Below, piece by piece: positions 50,318-59,862 of a stretch of DNA of 64,000 nucleotides. Position 1 is the stretch's first letter. Every line of letters starts with the position of its first letter. Position numbers and translations under genes: made by a program. Location: positions 1,714,001-1,778,000 of the forward strand of contig NZ_JABBPK010000001.1 of the NCBI RefSeq assembly GCF_012933555.1. The letters are read 5' to 3'. The notes beneath the pieces were generated by a model. It was not told the origin of the DNA. It made no database searches and saw only the letters and a list, made by a program, of their open reading frames with translations. The stretch is from Niallia alba (lineage in GTDB: Bacteria > Bacillota > Bacilli > Bacillales > Cytobacillaceae).

Positions 50318-50842
50318 ATGAAGCTTGTAGGGATTTCCGGCTCGTTAATTGGTTCGAAAACTGCCAAGGCAGTAAATGAAGTTTTAGTTGCTGCAAAATC
50401 GCTTGATCCAGCGATTCAAGTGGAATTGATCGATTTAAGAGAGTATGAGATGGAATTTGTTAATGGTGCACCATTAAGCTATTATAATGATGATACAATT
50501 AAAATAGTAAACACTATTTTAGGCGCGGATGCTCTAGTTATTGGAACGCCTGTCTATCAAGCTTCCATTACAGGTGTTTTAAAAAATCTCTTTGATCATC
50601 TTCCAGTTGATGCGTTCAAATCAAAAGTAACGGGGATGGTTATCACAGGTGGGACAGATAAACATTTTCTTGTGATGGAATATCAATTAAAGCCAATACT
50701 GACGTATTTTAAAGGATTAGTTACCGTACAAAATGTATTTGTGCACAATGACTATTTTGATGATGAGAACGAAATTACAGATTTAGATGCTAAAAAGCGA
50801 ATGGCTAAATTAGCTGAGGAAATTATTTATTTAAAACGCTAG
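50318..50842 (+). CDS. NADPH-dependent FMN reductase (SsuE-like)
   Basis: The 174-residue flavodoxin-like protein begins GISGSLIGSKTAKAVNEVL, with the phosphate loop of FMN reductases, and carries YQASITGVLKNLFDHLP and GMVITGGTDKHFL. It starts at ATG 50318 after TTGGAGG; a TTG at 50306 is part of that ribosome site. SsuE-type enzymes feed FMNH2 to luciferase-like monooxygenases, such as the one at 6332, but no co-operon is seen. Confidence 0.88.
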   Translation: MKLVGISGSLIGSKTAKAVNEVLVAAKSLDPAIQVELIDLREYEMEFVNGAPLSYYNDDTIKIVNTILGADALVIGTPVYQASITGVLKNLFDHLPVDAFKSKVTGMVITGGTDKHFLVMEYQLKPILTYFKGLVTVQNVFVHNDYFDDENEITDLDAKKRMAKLAEEIIYLKR

Positions 50843-50849
50843 ACTTAAA

Positions 50850-50886
50850 TAAAGCCTCTCCCTTACTTAAAGGGTGGAGGCTTTTT
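50850..50886. terminator. Bidirectional terminator overlapping the response regulator 3' end
   Basis: AAGCCTC-CCCTT pairs with AAGGG-GGAGGCTTTTT (one bulge). The leftward gene's stop codon (50867) lies inside the stem, so that gene's last codons are part of the terminator. Confidence 0.85.
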
Positions 50887-52489
50887 CTTTGCGCCGATAT
50901 TCATAGGGCGTGTAGTTTGTTTCTTTTTTAAAAAGTTTAGTAAAGTAGGAGTAATTCCCGTAACCAACTTTATCGGAGATAATATGTACTGGTAATGTAG
51001 TTTGAATGAGTAAATCCTTAGCGATATCTACTCTTTTTTTGATGATATAGTTTACAAGCGAGAGTCCTTTTTCTTTCTTGAAAATTCTCGCAATATAATC
51101 TGGGCTTAAATACACAATTTTTGCAATGCTATCTCTTGTAATATTTTCTTGATAATGTTCATCAATATAATCACAAATTGTATTCACAACAGATTTTTGA
51201 GAATAAATGAAATCTAAATAATGAAGCGAGACATCTATTAAGTAGGTAATATAAATCATCATATCATCGATTGAACGTAATGATTGCGTTTGTAATAAGT
51301 TATTTGTATTTCCATCAAACAACTTATGAGCAAGCACCTCCTTCTTTTTTAAGTAGGTAAACAATAATTGAGTGATGTCTAAACGGAAATTGCATAAAAC
51401 ACTGAGGTTAAGATTATTTTTTTCTTTTAATTGAACTAAATATTGTCTGCATTTGTTTAGAAAACTTTGTTTATTACCGTTTTGAAGATACTTTTCTAGA
51501 ATGGCTAAATTAGGTTCTCCATATTTATATGTTTTCTTTTCATAAGATAGAAAGTAATGAACCGTGTTTCTAAAATCAATCGTATCTTCGCTTTTTTGCT
51601 GCAGTTGTTTTACTGCTGTATGAATTTTAACTAAAGTGGTTGAATACCCAATACTAAATTGGGTATCTATTAACAAATCATGCTTAAGTGTCTGGATTAA
51701 GTTCTCGCATAATGGAACTAATGGTGGATACTCTAAATGCACCCCGTTATTTCTTAAAAGAAGGACATACTTTTCTTTATTAATATCTAATCCGACTACG
51801 CTTTCTAAAGTAAAGGTAGTATCTTTAAAGGTGGAATTTAAATGGGCGATCAATTTGGAGACCAGTTTTTCGTCTATTTCTAAAATAGCAGGGCTATTTT
51901 CTTTAAACGAAATATTATATGGAAATATATTTAATAGAATAGGCAAAAAGCTGTCATCTATGGAATAATTCAAATGATTTTTTAATAATTGTTCTTCAAG
52001 TTCTGCTTTAAGCCATTCTTGATTTCTTATATAGGAACTCCAAAAATGATCCACTAGTTTTTGTTTATTTTGCTGCCAATACTGACCTACTTGGATAGCT
52101 TTTTCACTTTGCTGAGTAATTTTCACCTTTTTAATCGCTTTCAAAATACTAAACTCTAATTTATCGATTTCAATCGGTTTTAAATAGTATTCAAAGCTTT
52201 GGAGCTCAATGGCTTTTTGAGCATAATGAAAATCAGCAAAGTTTGTTAAAAAAATCGTTTGGATCGTATACCCTTCTTGACGGGCCCATGCTAATAATTC
52301 AAGACCGCTACCGTATGGCATTTCTATATCTGAAATTAGCAAGTGAATACTTTGTTTAATAAAAACATTTTTTGCTTGGCGAATATTATGAGCAGTATAA
52401 ACGTGTTCAATCCCTAAATTTCCCCAATCAACTTTTTCTTTCAATAATTTAACAACAAATCGATCATCATCTACTATTAAGACATTCAT
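50867..52489 (-). CDS. Two-component response regulator, YesN/AraC type
   Basis: The 540-residue regulator has a receiver domain (1-120) with D8-D9, phospho-acceptor D54 in SDIEMPYGSG and K104. A long middle region follows, then an AraC-type double helix-turn-helix (about 440-535: YQENITRDSIAKIVYLSPDYIARIFKKEKG, GYGNYSYFTKLFKKETNYTPYEYR). YesN-type regulators activate polysaccharide or oligosaccharide uptake genes. It lies 3 bp downstream of its kinase gene and is divergent from the ABC importer genes at 54438. Confidence 0.9.
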   Translation of the reverse strand: MNVLIVDDDRFVVKLLKEKVDWGNLGIEHVYTAHNIRQAKNVFIKQSIHLLISDIEMPYGSGLELLAWARQEGYTIQTIFLTNFADFHYAQKAIELQSFEYYLKPIEIDKLEFSILKAIKKVKITQQSEKAIQVGQYWQQNKQKLVDHFWSSYIRNQEWLKAELEEQLLKNHLNYSIDDSFLPILLNIFPYNISFKENSPAILEIDEKLVSKLIAHLNSTFKDTTFTLESVVGLDINKEKYVLLLRNNGVHLEYPPLVPLCENLIQTLKHDLLIDTQFSIGYSTTLVKIHTAVKQLQQKSEDTIDFRNTVHYFLSYEKKTYKYGEPNLAILEKYLQNGNKQSFLNKCRQYLVQLKEKNNLNLSVLCNFRLDITQLLFTYLKKKEVLAHKLFDGNTNNLLQTQSLRSIDDMMIYITYLIDVSLHYLDFIYSQKSVVNTICDYIDEHYQENITRDSIAKIVYLSPDYIARIFKKEKGLSLVNYIIKKRVDIAKDLLIQTTLPVHIISDKVGYGNYSYFTKLFKKETNYTPYEYRRKEKASTL

Positions 52490-52492
52490 TGA

Positions 52493-54199
52493 TTATTCCT
52501 CCATTAATTGTGTTGGGATAACTAATTCAACAATAGCTCCATCATTCATTCCGTTTGAAAAGGAGATGGAAAAACTGTTTCCATAAAGCATTTGAAGCCT
52601 TTGGATGGCATTATTTATTCCGATTTGTTTGCCATTAGCTGCTGATATGGGTAGTTGGTTTTGGAGCTTATCCAAAATATCAGGTGGATAACCAGGACCA
52701 TTATCTTTTATCGTAATGTTCAATTTTTGCTCGTCTTTTGCAGGGGTAATGCTTAGTGAAATAATTAGTGTCTCCTCATAATTTATATCAGAAAATCCAT
52801 GTTTGATGCTATTTTCAATAAAAGTTTGCAGAATCAACGGTGGTATTTGCATTTCCTCTATGTTTAGTCGAATGGATGTTTTATATTGAAAGGTTGGTCC
52901 ATGCAATAATTGTTGAATGGCAAGATAATCGCGAATATGATCGAGTTCTTTTTTTAACGAAACAAAGTGGTGATTTGTTTGAAAAAGGTACCGAAAATAA
53001 CGGGATGTAGCAATCGACATCTTCTTGATTTCAGTAAACATCTGCATTTCCGCCATACTATGAATACTTGATAAACAATTGATATAAAAATGAGGCTTAA
53101 TTTGTAATCGTAAAAAGTCCATCTCTATTCTTTTCTTTTCAAGCTCCTGCTCATAAATATTAATTTTTAATTTTTTTATTTCTTGAATTAAGTTTTTGAA
53201 TTGTGTATTAGCTTGCTCGAGTTCGATAATGCTATTACTTTCGAAGTTTATCATATTCTTATTATTGTTTATCTCAGACAGATTTTTAGAAAACTTTTGA
53301 ATAGGAAAGATCAAGCGATTTTTAATATAGAGCAGAATGAAAAATAAGATGATGCTAATAACAATGGTTGCCAAAATTAAGATTACTTGAGTGATGACCA
53401 CATGTTTAAATGCCCCAAAATGGTCTACGTTTATTTGTAAACTAAACGGCAGTAATATATTTTTTTCTTGAAATAGTAACTTGCTTGTAAAAAAGTGATA
53501 GGAAGCCGTTTCCTCTTCTCCCATTTGTTGATTGGTTGTTAAAATTGTTTTTCCCTCTTGTTTTATAACGATCGAACCATTACTCCCTAAATTAAAGCTA
53601 TTTAACGGTTTTAAAAGATCTTCAGCAGAAACTAAACAAACAAAAATCCGATTCTCATAGCTTACTAGATGATAAAAATAAAAGGTTTCGTTTATTTTTA
53701 TCGCTTTCCATGTGCTAAATATTTCATATGTATGTAAGGAGTCGTTTTGAGAAAAAAAGTAATTCTTTACTTGAAGATAATCTTGATAAGGTAGTTTTAT
53801 AGGCGATGCATTGGAAAAAAAAGATCCCTCTTTTAGACCAAGAAAGAACTGATATTCTTTTCCTATCGAGTATTGAAAGTCATTTACTCTCGTTCGAAAA
53901 TTAGTTAAATTTTGCGGAAATTTATCCATTCCCATATTCTCTTCCATTTCTTCAATCAATGGTTCGTGCACTACTGTCCAAATCATAAAGTGGTCTACAG
54001 CATTTAAATTAGAGCGAACATTTTCTATATAAAGGTTTACGGTATTGGTAATGGTATCAATGCTTTGTTTCCTTGTAATAGAGAGAGTTAACATACTAAT
54101 CAACATATTGATTAGTAAGATAATTACTATAATGATTAAAAGTACTTTTAGATAATAATTTATGGAACGCGATGGGTTCTTATCAATGGAACGTATCAT
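52493..54199 (-). CDS. Sensor histidine kinase, YesM type
   Basis: The 568-residue kinase has two membrane helices (about 17-38 and 265-290) around an extracellular sensor, and a HAMP-like stretch. The histidine in QIKPHFYINCLSSIHSM (usually PHFLYN) and ATPase motifs IENSIKHGF, DNGPGYPPD and GIGINNA-like text follow. The YesM family controls sugar polymer uptake. The start is ATG 54199. It is operonic with the YesN-type regulator and divergent from LplB-like genes, its likely targets. Confidence 0.88.
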   Translation of the reverse strand: MIRSIDKNPSRSINYYLKVLLIIIVIILLINMLISMLTLSITRKQSIDTITNTVNLYIENVRSNLNAVDHFMIWTVVHEPLIEEMEENMGMDKFPQNLTNFRTRVNDFQYSIGKEYQFFLGLKEGSFFSNASPIKLPYQDYLQVKNYFFSQNDSLHTYEIFSTWKAIKINETFYFYHLVSYENRIFVCLVSAEDLLKPLNSFNLGSNGSIVIKQEGKTILTTNQQMGEEETASYHFFTSKLLFQEKNILLPFSLQINVDHFGAFKHVVITQVILILATIVISIILFFILLYIKNRLIFPIQKFSKNLSEINNNKNMINFESNSIIELEQANTQFKNLIQEIKKLKINIYEQELEKKRIEMDFLRLQIKPHFYINCLSSIHSMAEMQMFTEIKKMSIATSRYFRYLFQTNHHFVSLKKELDHIRDYLAIQQLLHGPTFQYKTSIRLNIEEMQIPPLILQTFIENSIKHGFSDINYEETLIISLSITPAKDEQKLNITIKDNGPGYPPDILDKLQNQLPISAANGKQIGINNAIQRLQMLYGNSFSISFSNGMNDGAIVELVIPTQLMEE

Positions 54200-54388
54200 T
54201 TACTCATCTCCAATGCTTATTTTCATTATATAAAGTTAACAGACTATTTCTAGCAGTATTCCGTCTAGAAAAAGGGGAAGTAGCAGAAATACAACGGAAT
54301 ACTGCTATTACTGCGTCTGAATAGAAAAGCAATGATAAAAATCTGTCCTTTTTAGTATTACTTTAGGTCGGCATAGCTCTATTTTTAT

Positions 54389-54408
54389 TGAATGCGCTTT
54401 CATATAAT
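54389..54408 (+). promoter_or_regulatory. Promoter with overlapping cre-like site
   Basis: TGAATGCGCTTTCA (54389-54402, one mismatch to cre) ends directly before TATAAT (54403-54408). CcpA bound here would block the promoter of the oligosaccharide importer genes, giving glucose repression. Confidence 0.6.
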
Positions 54409-54437
54409 GATTATATCAAATAAAGGAGGTGGAAGAA

Positions 54438-55400
54438 TTGAAAAGTACGATCGCTACAGAAAAAAACACGCAAATCACACCTGATTTCCCAAATAAGCTA
54501 AGACATATAAAACAGATGAAAAAAAGTCTTCCATTATATGTGTTACTTCTGCCTACTCTCATTCTATTAATTTGTTTTACGTATATTCCGATGTATGGAA
54601 TTATCATGGCGTTTAAGGATTATTCCCCAGCGCTTGGGATTTGGAATAGTCCATGGGTGGGAATGAAGCATTTTATTCAATATTTTCATTCCTATCAATT
54701 TGGTTTAACGGTAAAAAATACCCTATATATTAGTTTGTACAGTCTTCTAGTAGGGTTTCCACTTCCAATAGCTTTAGCGATTCTCTGTAATCAAATGCGG
54801 ATTGGAATGTTTAAAAAGTTTTTTCAGGTTACGACATATTTGCCACATTTTATTTCAACGATGGTAATGTGTGGAATGATATTAATTTTTTTATCACCAA
54901 GCACAGGATTAATAGCTAATTTTTTATCGTTATTTGGGATGGAAATGCCGAATCTTTTATCGAAACCAACGCTTTTCAGTAGTGTATATGTATGGAGTGA
55001 TGTATGGCAACATTTAGGATGGGATAGTATTATTTTTCTGGCCGCATTATCAGCAATTGACCCAACCTATTATGAGGCTGCAACGATGGATGGGGCAAGT
55101 CGACTGCAGAAAATTATTCATATAGACTTACCACTTATCATGCCTACTGCTATGATTTTATTAATCTTGCGTGCTGGAAGCCTTTTAAGTGTAGGTTTTG
55201 AAAAAGTCTTATTATTGCAAAATCCATTGAATTTAACTGGAAGTGAGGTCATTTCAACCTATGTCTATAAGGTTGGGATGCAAAACTTTCAATATAGTTT
55301 ATCAACAGCCATTGGTCTATTTAATACGGTAGTCAATGTTATCATTTTACTTCTTGTGAATTGGTTATCGAAGAAACTAACAAAAACAAGTTTATTATAG
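54438..55400 (+). CDS. Oligosaccharide ABC importer permease, LplB/YteP type
   Basis: The 320-residue protein begins at TTG 54438, eight bases after AAAGGAGG (GTG 54429 is inside the ribosome site). It has six helices after a ~35-residue cytosolic N-terminus and an EAA loop (TYYEAATMDGASRLQKIIHIDLP). It is of the LplB family, whose members import oligosaccharides from plant or host polymers with a shared ATPase. It is first in the operon after the cre-like promoter. Confidence 0.9.
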   Translation: MKSTIATEKNTQITPDFPNKLRHIKQMKKSLPLYVLLLPTLILLICFTYIPMYGIIMAFKDYSPALGIWNSPWVGMKHFIQYFHSYQFGLTVKNTLYISLYSLLVGFPLPIALAILCNQMRIGMFKKFFQVTTYLPHFISTMVMCGMILIFLSPSTGLIANFLSLFGMEMPNLLSKPTLFSSVYVWSDVWQHLGWDSIIFLAALSAIDPTYYEAATMDGASRLQKIIHIDLPLIMPTAMILLILRAGSLLSVGFEKVLLLQNPLNLTGSEVISTYVYKVGMQNFQYSLSTAIGLFNTVVNVIILLLVNWLSKKLTKTSLL

Positions 55401-55416
55401 AAGGGAGGCATTAGAA

Positions 55417-56337
55417 TTGGAAGGAGCACTTATTCAAAAATTCAATAAGAAATCAAAAAGGAAAAAAAGTTGGAATGATCGCTTGTTTGACATAGCTGTT
55501 TATACGATTGCTATCTTAATGATTTTAATGATTGTCTATCCTTTATGGTTTATTATTATCGCTTCCTTTAGTAATCCAACTGACGTTACCAATGGAAACG
55601 TATGGTTTTGGCCGAAGGAGTGGAAGTTGGATGGATATATGGAATTATTTAAACAGGAAATTATTTGGAGATCTTATTTAAATACGATCATTTATACAGT
55701 TGTGGGAACGATTATCGCTTTAATCGTCAATATTCCTGCAGGCTATGCTTTATCAAGGGCTGATTTATTCGGAAAAAAGTGGCTGGCTATTTTTATTCTT
55801 ATCCCAATGTTTGTAAGTGGAGGATTGGTACCAACTTATCTAGTCGTAAAAGGGTTTGGATTGCTTGATACTTTTTGGGTAATGGTACTACCTTTTGCTG
55901 TGTCCTCCTTTCATATAATCATTGCTAGAACATTTTTTAAAAATAGTATACCAGATACATTGTGGGAGGCAGCTCAAATTGATGGCTGTGGAACAATCCG
56001 GTATTTTCTAACGATCGTACTACCGTTGTCAAAAGCAATTTTAGCTGTAATTGGTTTATGGACTGCCGTTGGTATTTGGAATTCATGGTTTAATGCATTG
56101 ATTTATATTTCTAATGAAGATTTACAGCCGCTTCAATTAGTTTTGAGAAGAATTCTAATTTCTAATGAGTCATTGCTTGGCACTGCATCCGGAGAACTTG
56201 CATCGGAATTAAGAAGATTATCTGAAATGATGAAGTATGCAGCGATTGTTGTATCAACTGCACCGATTATGTGCTTATATCCATTTTTGCAGAAATATTT
56301 TAACCAAGGTGTCATGGTTGGTTCCATTAAAGAGTAA
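55417..56337 (+). CDS. Oligosaccharide ABC importer permease, LplC/YtcP type
   Basis: The 306-residue protein starts at TTG 55417 after GGGAGG. It has six helices, the LplC start YPLWFIIIASFSNPTDV, the EAA loop (DTLWEAAQIDGCGTIRYFLTIVLPLS, typical) and an MMKYAAIVVSTAPIMCLYPF end. It pairs with the LplB-like permease 16 bp upstream. There is no ATPase gene in the operon; MsmX-type sharing is the rule for this family. Confidence 0.9.
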   Translation: MEGALIQKFNKKSKRKKSWNDRLFDIAVYTIAILMILMIVYPLWFIIIASFSNPTDVTNGNVWFWPKEWKLDGYMELFKQEIIWRSYLNTIIYTVVGTIIALIVNIPAGYALSRADLFGKKWLAIFILIPMFVSGGLVPTYLVVKGFGLLDTFWVMVLPFAVSSFHIIIARTFFKNSIPDTLWEAAQIDGCGTIRYFLTIVLPLSKAILAVIGLWTAVGIWNSWFNALIYISNEDLQPLQLVLRRILISNESLLGTASGELASELRRLSEMMKYAAIVVSTAPIMCLYPFLQKYFNQGVMVGSIKE

Positions 56338-56354
56338 TAGAAAGGGGAATTGTA

Positions 56355-57896
56355 ATGTTAAAGAGAAGCTGGAAAGGGTTATGGAGTGTAGTTTTAGCAA
56401 GTAGTTTAATTGTTGGCTGCAGTAATGCTAACACGAACACAAAAGAAAAGGAAGATGGAGAATACAAAATTGCAACCGTTCGCTGGTCAGATTGGGGCGA
56501 TGATTTTCTTAAAGGATTTGTAGAAGATACGGAAAAAGAAGCTGGAATTAAAGTAGATTGGGATATTTACTTAAATTCAGAATGGGGAGATAAAAAATCA
56601 GTCCTGATGGCGGGAGGAGATTTACCAGATGCTTTTTGGGGATCGTTGGCTTTAAGTGATGGAGACATTGCCCAAAACCAAAGTTTATTCATTCCGTTAG
56701 AGGATTTAATCGCAGAACATATGCCAAATTTAATGGCGGCATTTGAGAAAGAGCCAGCGTTACGTGCTCTAGTTACTTCGCCAGATGGCCATATTTATAG
56801 TTTGCCTAAAAAATTGCCTTTAAGACCATTAACGGGAAATCAATTATTTATTAATCAAAAATGGTTAGATAATTTAGGCTTAGAAATGCCAGATACGTAT
56901 GAAGATTTTTATAATGTTCTCAAGGCATTTAAGGAAAAGGATGCAAATGGAAATGGGGATTTGAATGATGAAATTCCTTATGGAGGGAATATTTATGGGT
57001 TTATATTGCCATTTGGCGTAACAAAGGGCAATGATAAAGCGGGCTTAATGACTTTAAAAGATGGAAAGCCATCTTACATTCCTACACAAGAAGAATACAA
57101 AGAGGGGATTGCGTGGATGCATCAAGCGTACAAAGATGGTTTAATCGATCAAGAACTGTTTACGCAAGATGACTCTATGGCAGAGGCAAAGCGCAAAGAT
57201 GAAAATGATGCATTAGTGGGTGTCGCTTTTGGTTGGACCCCGGATGCTGTATTTGGTCCAAATGCAGAGGAATATGTACCGCTTGCGCCTCTTAAAGGTC
57301 CGGATGGAGAAAGATACGTAATTTCCGATACGGAAACATATGCAAGAAATGAATTACTTATTACAACTCAAGCTAAGGATCCAGCAAAATTATTACAATG
57401 GGCAGATAAATTTTATACAGAGGATGCCAGTATTCAAACCTTTTATGGGTCATTTGGTATTGGGGTAGAAAAGAAGGATGATGGAACGTATCAAGTATTG
57501 AATGCGCCAGAAGGTGAATCAGCAGATATATTTGCATGGACAAATTCATTCCGTGACTTCGGTCCTAAGTATATTGAAGCTGGGTTTAATGAAAAGGTAA
57601 CTTTGCCAACAGATAGTGGCGATGGATTGAAGCTAGAATTAGATAAAAAAATAAGTGAATACGCAAGAGAACAATTTCCAACAGTTAGCTTTACAGCAGA
57701 AGAAATGCAGCGTTTAAATACATTGAATGTAGACTTAAGTTCGTATGTAAATTCGATGCAATCGAAGTGGGTTGTTGAGGGCGGCATAGAAAAAGATTGG
57801 GATGACTATATAAGTCAACTAAAGAAAATGGGATTCGATGAGTTTATGGAAATCCAAAATACTGCATTTAACCGCTATCAAGAATCATTAAAGTAG
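56355..57896 (+). CDS. Oligosaccharide-binding lipoprotein, LplA/YtcQ type
   Basis: The 513-residue lipoprotein has a lipobox with Cys22 (LIVGC) and an extracellular solute-binding protein family 1 body: ATVRWSDWGDDFLKGFVED, GGDLPDAFWGSLALSDGDIA, GNQLFINQKWLDNLGLEMPDTYEDFYNVLKAFKEKDANGNGDLNDE. The last contains a DxNxDG-like calcium loop common to LplA proteins. The start is ATG 56355 after GAAAGGGG. It captures the operon's sugar outside the cell; the ligand is unknown. Confidence 0.9.
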   Translation: MLKRSWKGLWSVVLASSLIVGCSNANTNTKEKEDGEYKIATVRWSDWGDDFLKGFVEDTEKEAGIKVDWDIYLNSEWGDKKSVLMAGGDLPDAFWGSLALSDGDIAQNQSLFIPLEDLIAEHMPNLMAAFEKEPALRALVTSPDGHIYSLPKKLPLRPLTGNQLFINQKWLDNLGLEMPDTYEDFYNVLKAFKEKDANGNGDLNDEIPYGGNIYGFILPFGVTKGNDKAGLMTLKDGKPSYIPTQEEYKEGIAWMHQAYKDGLIDQELFTQDDSMAEAKRKDENDALVGVAFGWTPDAVFGPNAEEYVPLAPLKGPDGERYVISDTETYARNELLITTQAKDPAKLLQWADKFYTEDASIQTFYGSFGIGVEKKDDGTYQVLNAPEGESADIFAWTNSFRDFGPKYIEAGFNEKVTLPTDSGDGLKLELDKKISEYAREQFPTVSFTAEEMQRLNTLNVDLSSYVNSMQSKWVVEGGIEKDWDDYISQLKKMGFDEFMEIQNTAFNRYQESLK

Positions 57897-58059
57897 GAAG
57901 TAAGAAGTACAGCAGTTAGATTAGAGCTTATATTCTGGCTGTTGTTTCTTTATCTCACTCTTAACGGACAGAAAGAACGCTGGATCCTGGTGTGGAAAAT
58001 TGAGAGAACTAGAAGTAAAAAGTATGTTACTTAATTAGAAAATGGCAGGTGAATGAAAT

Positions 58060-58701
58060 ATGGGTTCATTCTTTCAACTCGAAGGTCCCATCGGCAGGAA
58101 TTTAGCTAGAATCGTAGATGTTCTTTTGCTGAATCTTATTTTTATCCTTTTTTCTCTTCCAGTTGTGACGATAGGTGCTTCGCTTACAGCTTTGTATACA
58201 GTTAGTTTTAAGATGGCAAGAGGAGAAGATCCATCAGTTTGGAGAAACTTTACCAAAGCATTTAAAAAGAATTTAAAACAAAGTTCGTTGGTTTGGTTTC
58301 TCTTGATAGGAATTGCTGTTATTCTACTTGGAGATATTTATTATCTTGTCTACGCACATGGAATTTGGAAAGTCATTTTTATGAGCCTGACACTTTTCTT
58401 TGGCTTTTTATACCTTACATTATTGCTAATTATTTTTCCCTATATAGCTAGATTTGAGGATTCAATAAAAACAGCGATTCTAAATTCTTTATTGATGGGA
58501 GGTTTTCATTTTCCATATCTTTTTCTGTTAATCCTAATTAATGCAGTGCCTATTGTATTCTTTTTATCATCTTTTACTGGGTTTTTGACAGGAGTCTATT
58601 TTATTACTTTCGGTGGATTTTCCATTTTAGCTTTTGTAAATTCATTTATATTTAAAAGGATTTTTTCAAAATATGAAATTAAAAAAGGAGAAGAAGCGTG
58701 A
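58060..58701 (+). CDS. YesL-like (DUF624) membrane protein
   Basis: The 213-residue protein has five or so membrane helices and the YesL/DUF624 segments LARIVDVLLLNLIFILFSLPVVTIGASLTALY and MARGEDPSVWRNFTKAFKKNLKQS. It is almost always next to YesM/YesN and LplABC genes and is thought to assist the sensor or importer. It lies 163 bp after the binding protein and its stop codon overlaps the next start by one base. Confidence 0.87.
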   Translation: MGSFFQLEGPIGRNLARIVDVLLLNLIFILFSLPVVTIGASLTALYTVSFKMARGEDPSVWRNFTKAFKKNLKQSSLVWFLLIGIAVILLGDIYYLVYAHGIWKVIFMSLTLFFGFLYLTLLLIIFPYIARFEDSIKTAILNSLLMGGFHFPYLFLLILINAVPIVFFLSSFTGFLTGVYFITFGGFSILAFVNSFIFKRIFSKYEIKKGEEA

Positions 58702-59765
58702 TGGAACCAATACGTATAGGTTTAATTGGAGTTGGTGGGATGGCCCAATCTCATATAAGGGGATTACAAAATGTCGGAACGTTTAAAATAAAGGCAATCT
58801 GTGATGTGAATAACTTAACCCTACAAAAAGTCGGCGAGCAATTAGCTATTAAATCAGAAAACCAATATAGAGATTTCCGGAAGTTAATTGATTCTCAAAA
58901 AGTAGATGCTGTTGTTTCGATCACACCAAATAATGTGCATGCACCTATTTTGGCATATTGTATGGAAAAGAATATGCCGATCTTGACAGAAAAGCCATTT
59001 ACATTGGATTATGCGGAAGCTATACAACTTGCTGAAAAATATAAGAAACACCCTATTCCTTGTATGGTAGGGTTTAGTTATCGATATACACCTGCATTTC
59101 GATTTGTAAAGGCATTACTGGATAAAGGAGAAATCGGTCAAGTAAGGAGTTTTTCCATTCAGTATTTGCAAGGCTGGGGAGCGCCTCCTTATGATACTCC
59201 TTATGTTTGGCGTTTTAATCCTACAGTCACAGGAACAGGAGTATTAGGTGATTTAGGTTCTCATATGATTGATATGGCCCATTATTTATTTGGTCCATTT
59301 CAAGAAGTATCAGCTAAAATGGAAAGTTTTATTACAAAAAGGAGAAGTGAACAATCAAATGAATGGAAGGAATTCGTTATTGATGACTTTGCGTGTTTTC
59401 AGGCTAGGATGGAAACGGGCATAGTTGGTACGTTTCAGACTACAAGAAATGCTATAGGCTCAGGGAATCAGCATGAAGTGTCCATTTATGGTGATAAAGG
59501 AACTATCCATGCAAGTACAAAGGAAGAAAACATCGTGCATTTGATCTATTTCGATGAAAAAACGGCTGAACTTGTGGAGAAAAAAATGCATGTTCCTAAA
59601 ACGGCATACTTGACCGAATGGGAAGATTTCGCCAAAATGCTAAAAGGTGAGGTAGGATTAGGTTTTCCAGATTTTCAGGCAGGTGTCCTGAATCAACAAG
59701 TTTTAGAAGCTATTATCGAGTCCAGTAAGCAACCAGGAAAAATGATATCTGCTTTAGAAAGCTGA
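58701..59765 (+). CDS. Gfo/Idh/MocA-family oxidoreductase
   Basis: The 354-residue NAD(P)-dependent enzyme starts at ATG 58701, overlapping the yesL-like stop codon, with AAAGGAGAAGAAG upstream. The Rossmann part has LIGVGGMAQSHIRGL and AICDVNN; the EKPFTLD motif (active-site Lys) is present, followed by GFSYRYTPAFRFVKALLD and GDLGSHMIDMAHYLFGPF. It probably oxidises or interconverts the sugar taken up by the importer. Substrate and cofactor preference are unknown. Confidence 0.9.
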   Translation: MEPIRIGLIGVGGMAQSHIRGLQNVGTFKIKAICDVNNLTLQKVGEQLAIKSENQYRDFRKLIDSQKVDAVVSITPNNVHAPILAYCMEKNMPILTEKPFTLDYAEAIQLAEKYKKHPIPCMVGFSYRYTPAFRFVKALLDKGEIGQVRSFSIQYLQGWGAPPYDTPYVWRFNPTVTGTGVLGDLGSHMIDMAHYLFGPFQEVSAKMESFITKRRSEQSNEWKEFVIDDFACFQARMETGIVGTFQTTRNAIGSGNQHEVSIYGDKGTIHASTKEENIVHLIYFDEKTAELVEKKMHVPKTAYLTEWEDFAKMLKGEVGLGFPDFQAGVLNQQVLEAIIESSKQPGKMISALES

Positions 59766-59862
59766 AGAGACTAGTATTTGTTTAATTCTCCTGATAACGG
59801 ATATAATAACTAAGCACAAATCTACATACATCTTTATTCGATTAGAAGGAGAATTTATTTAT

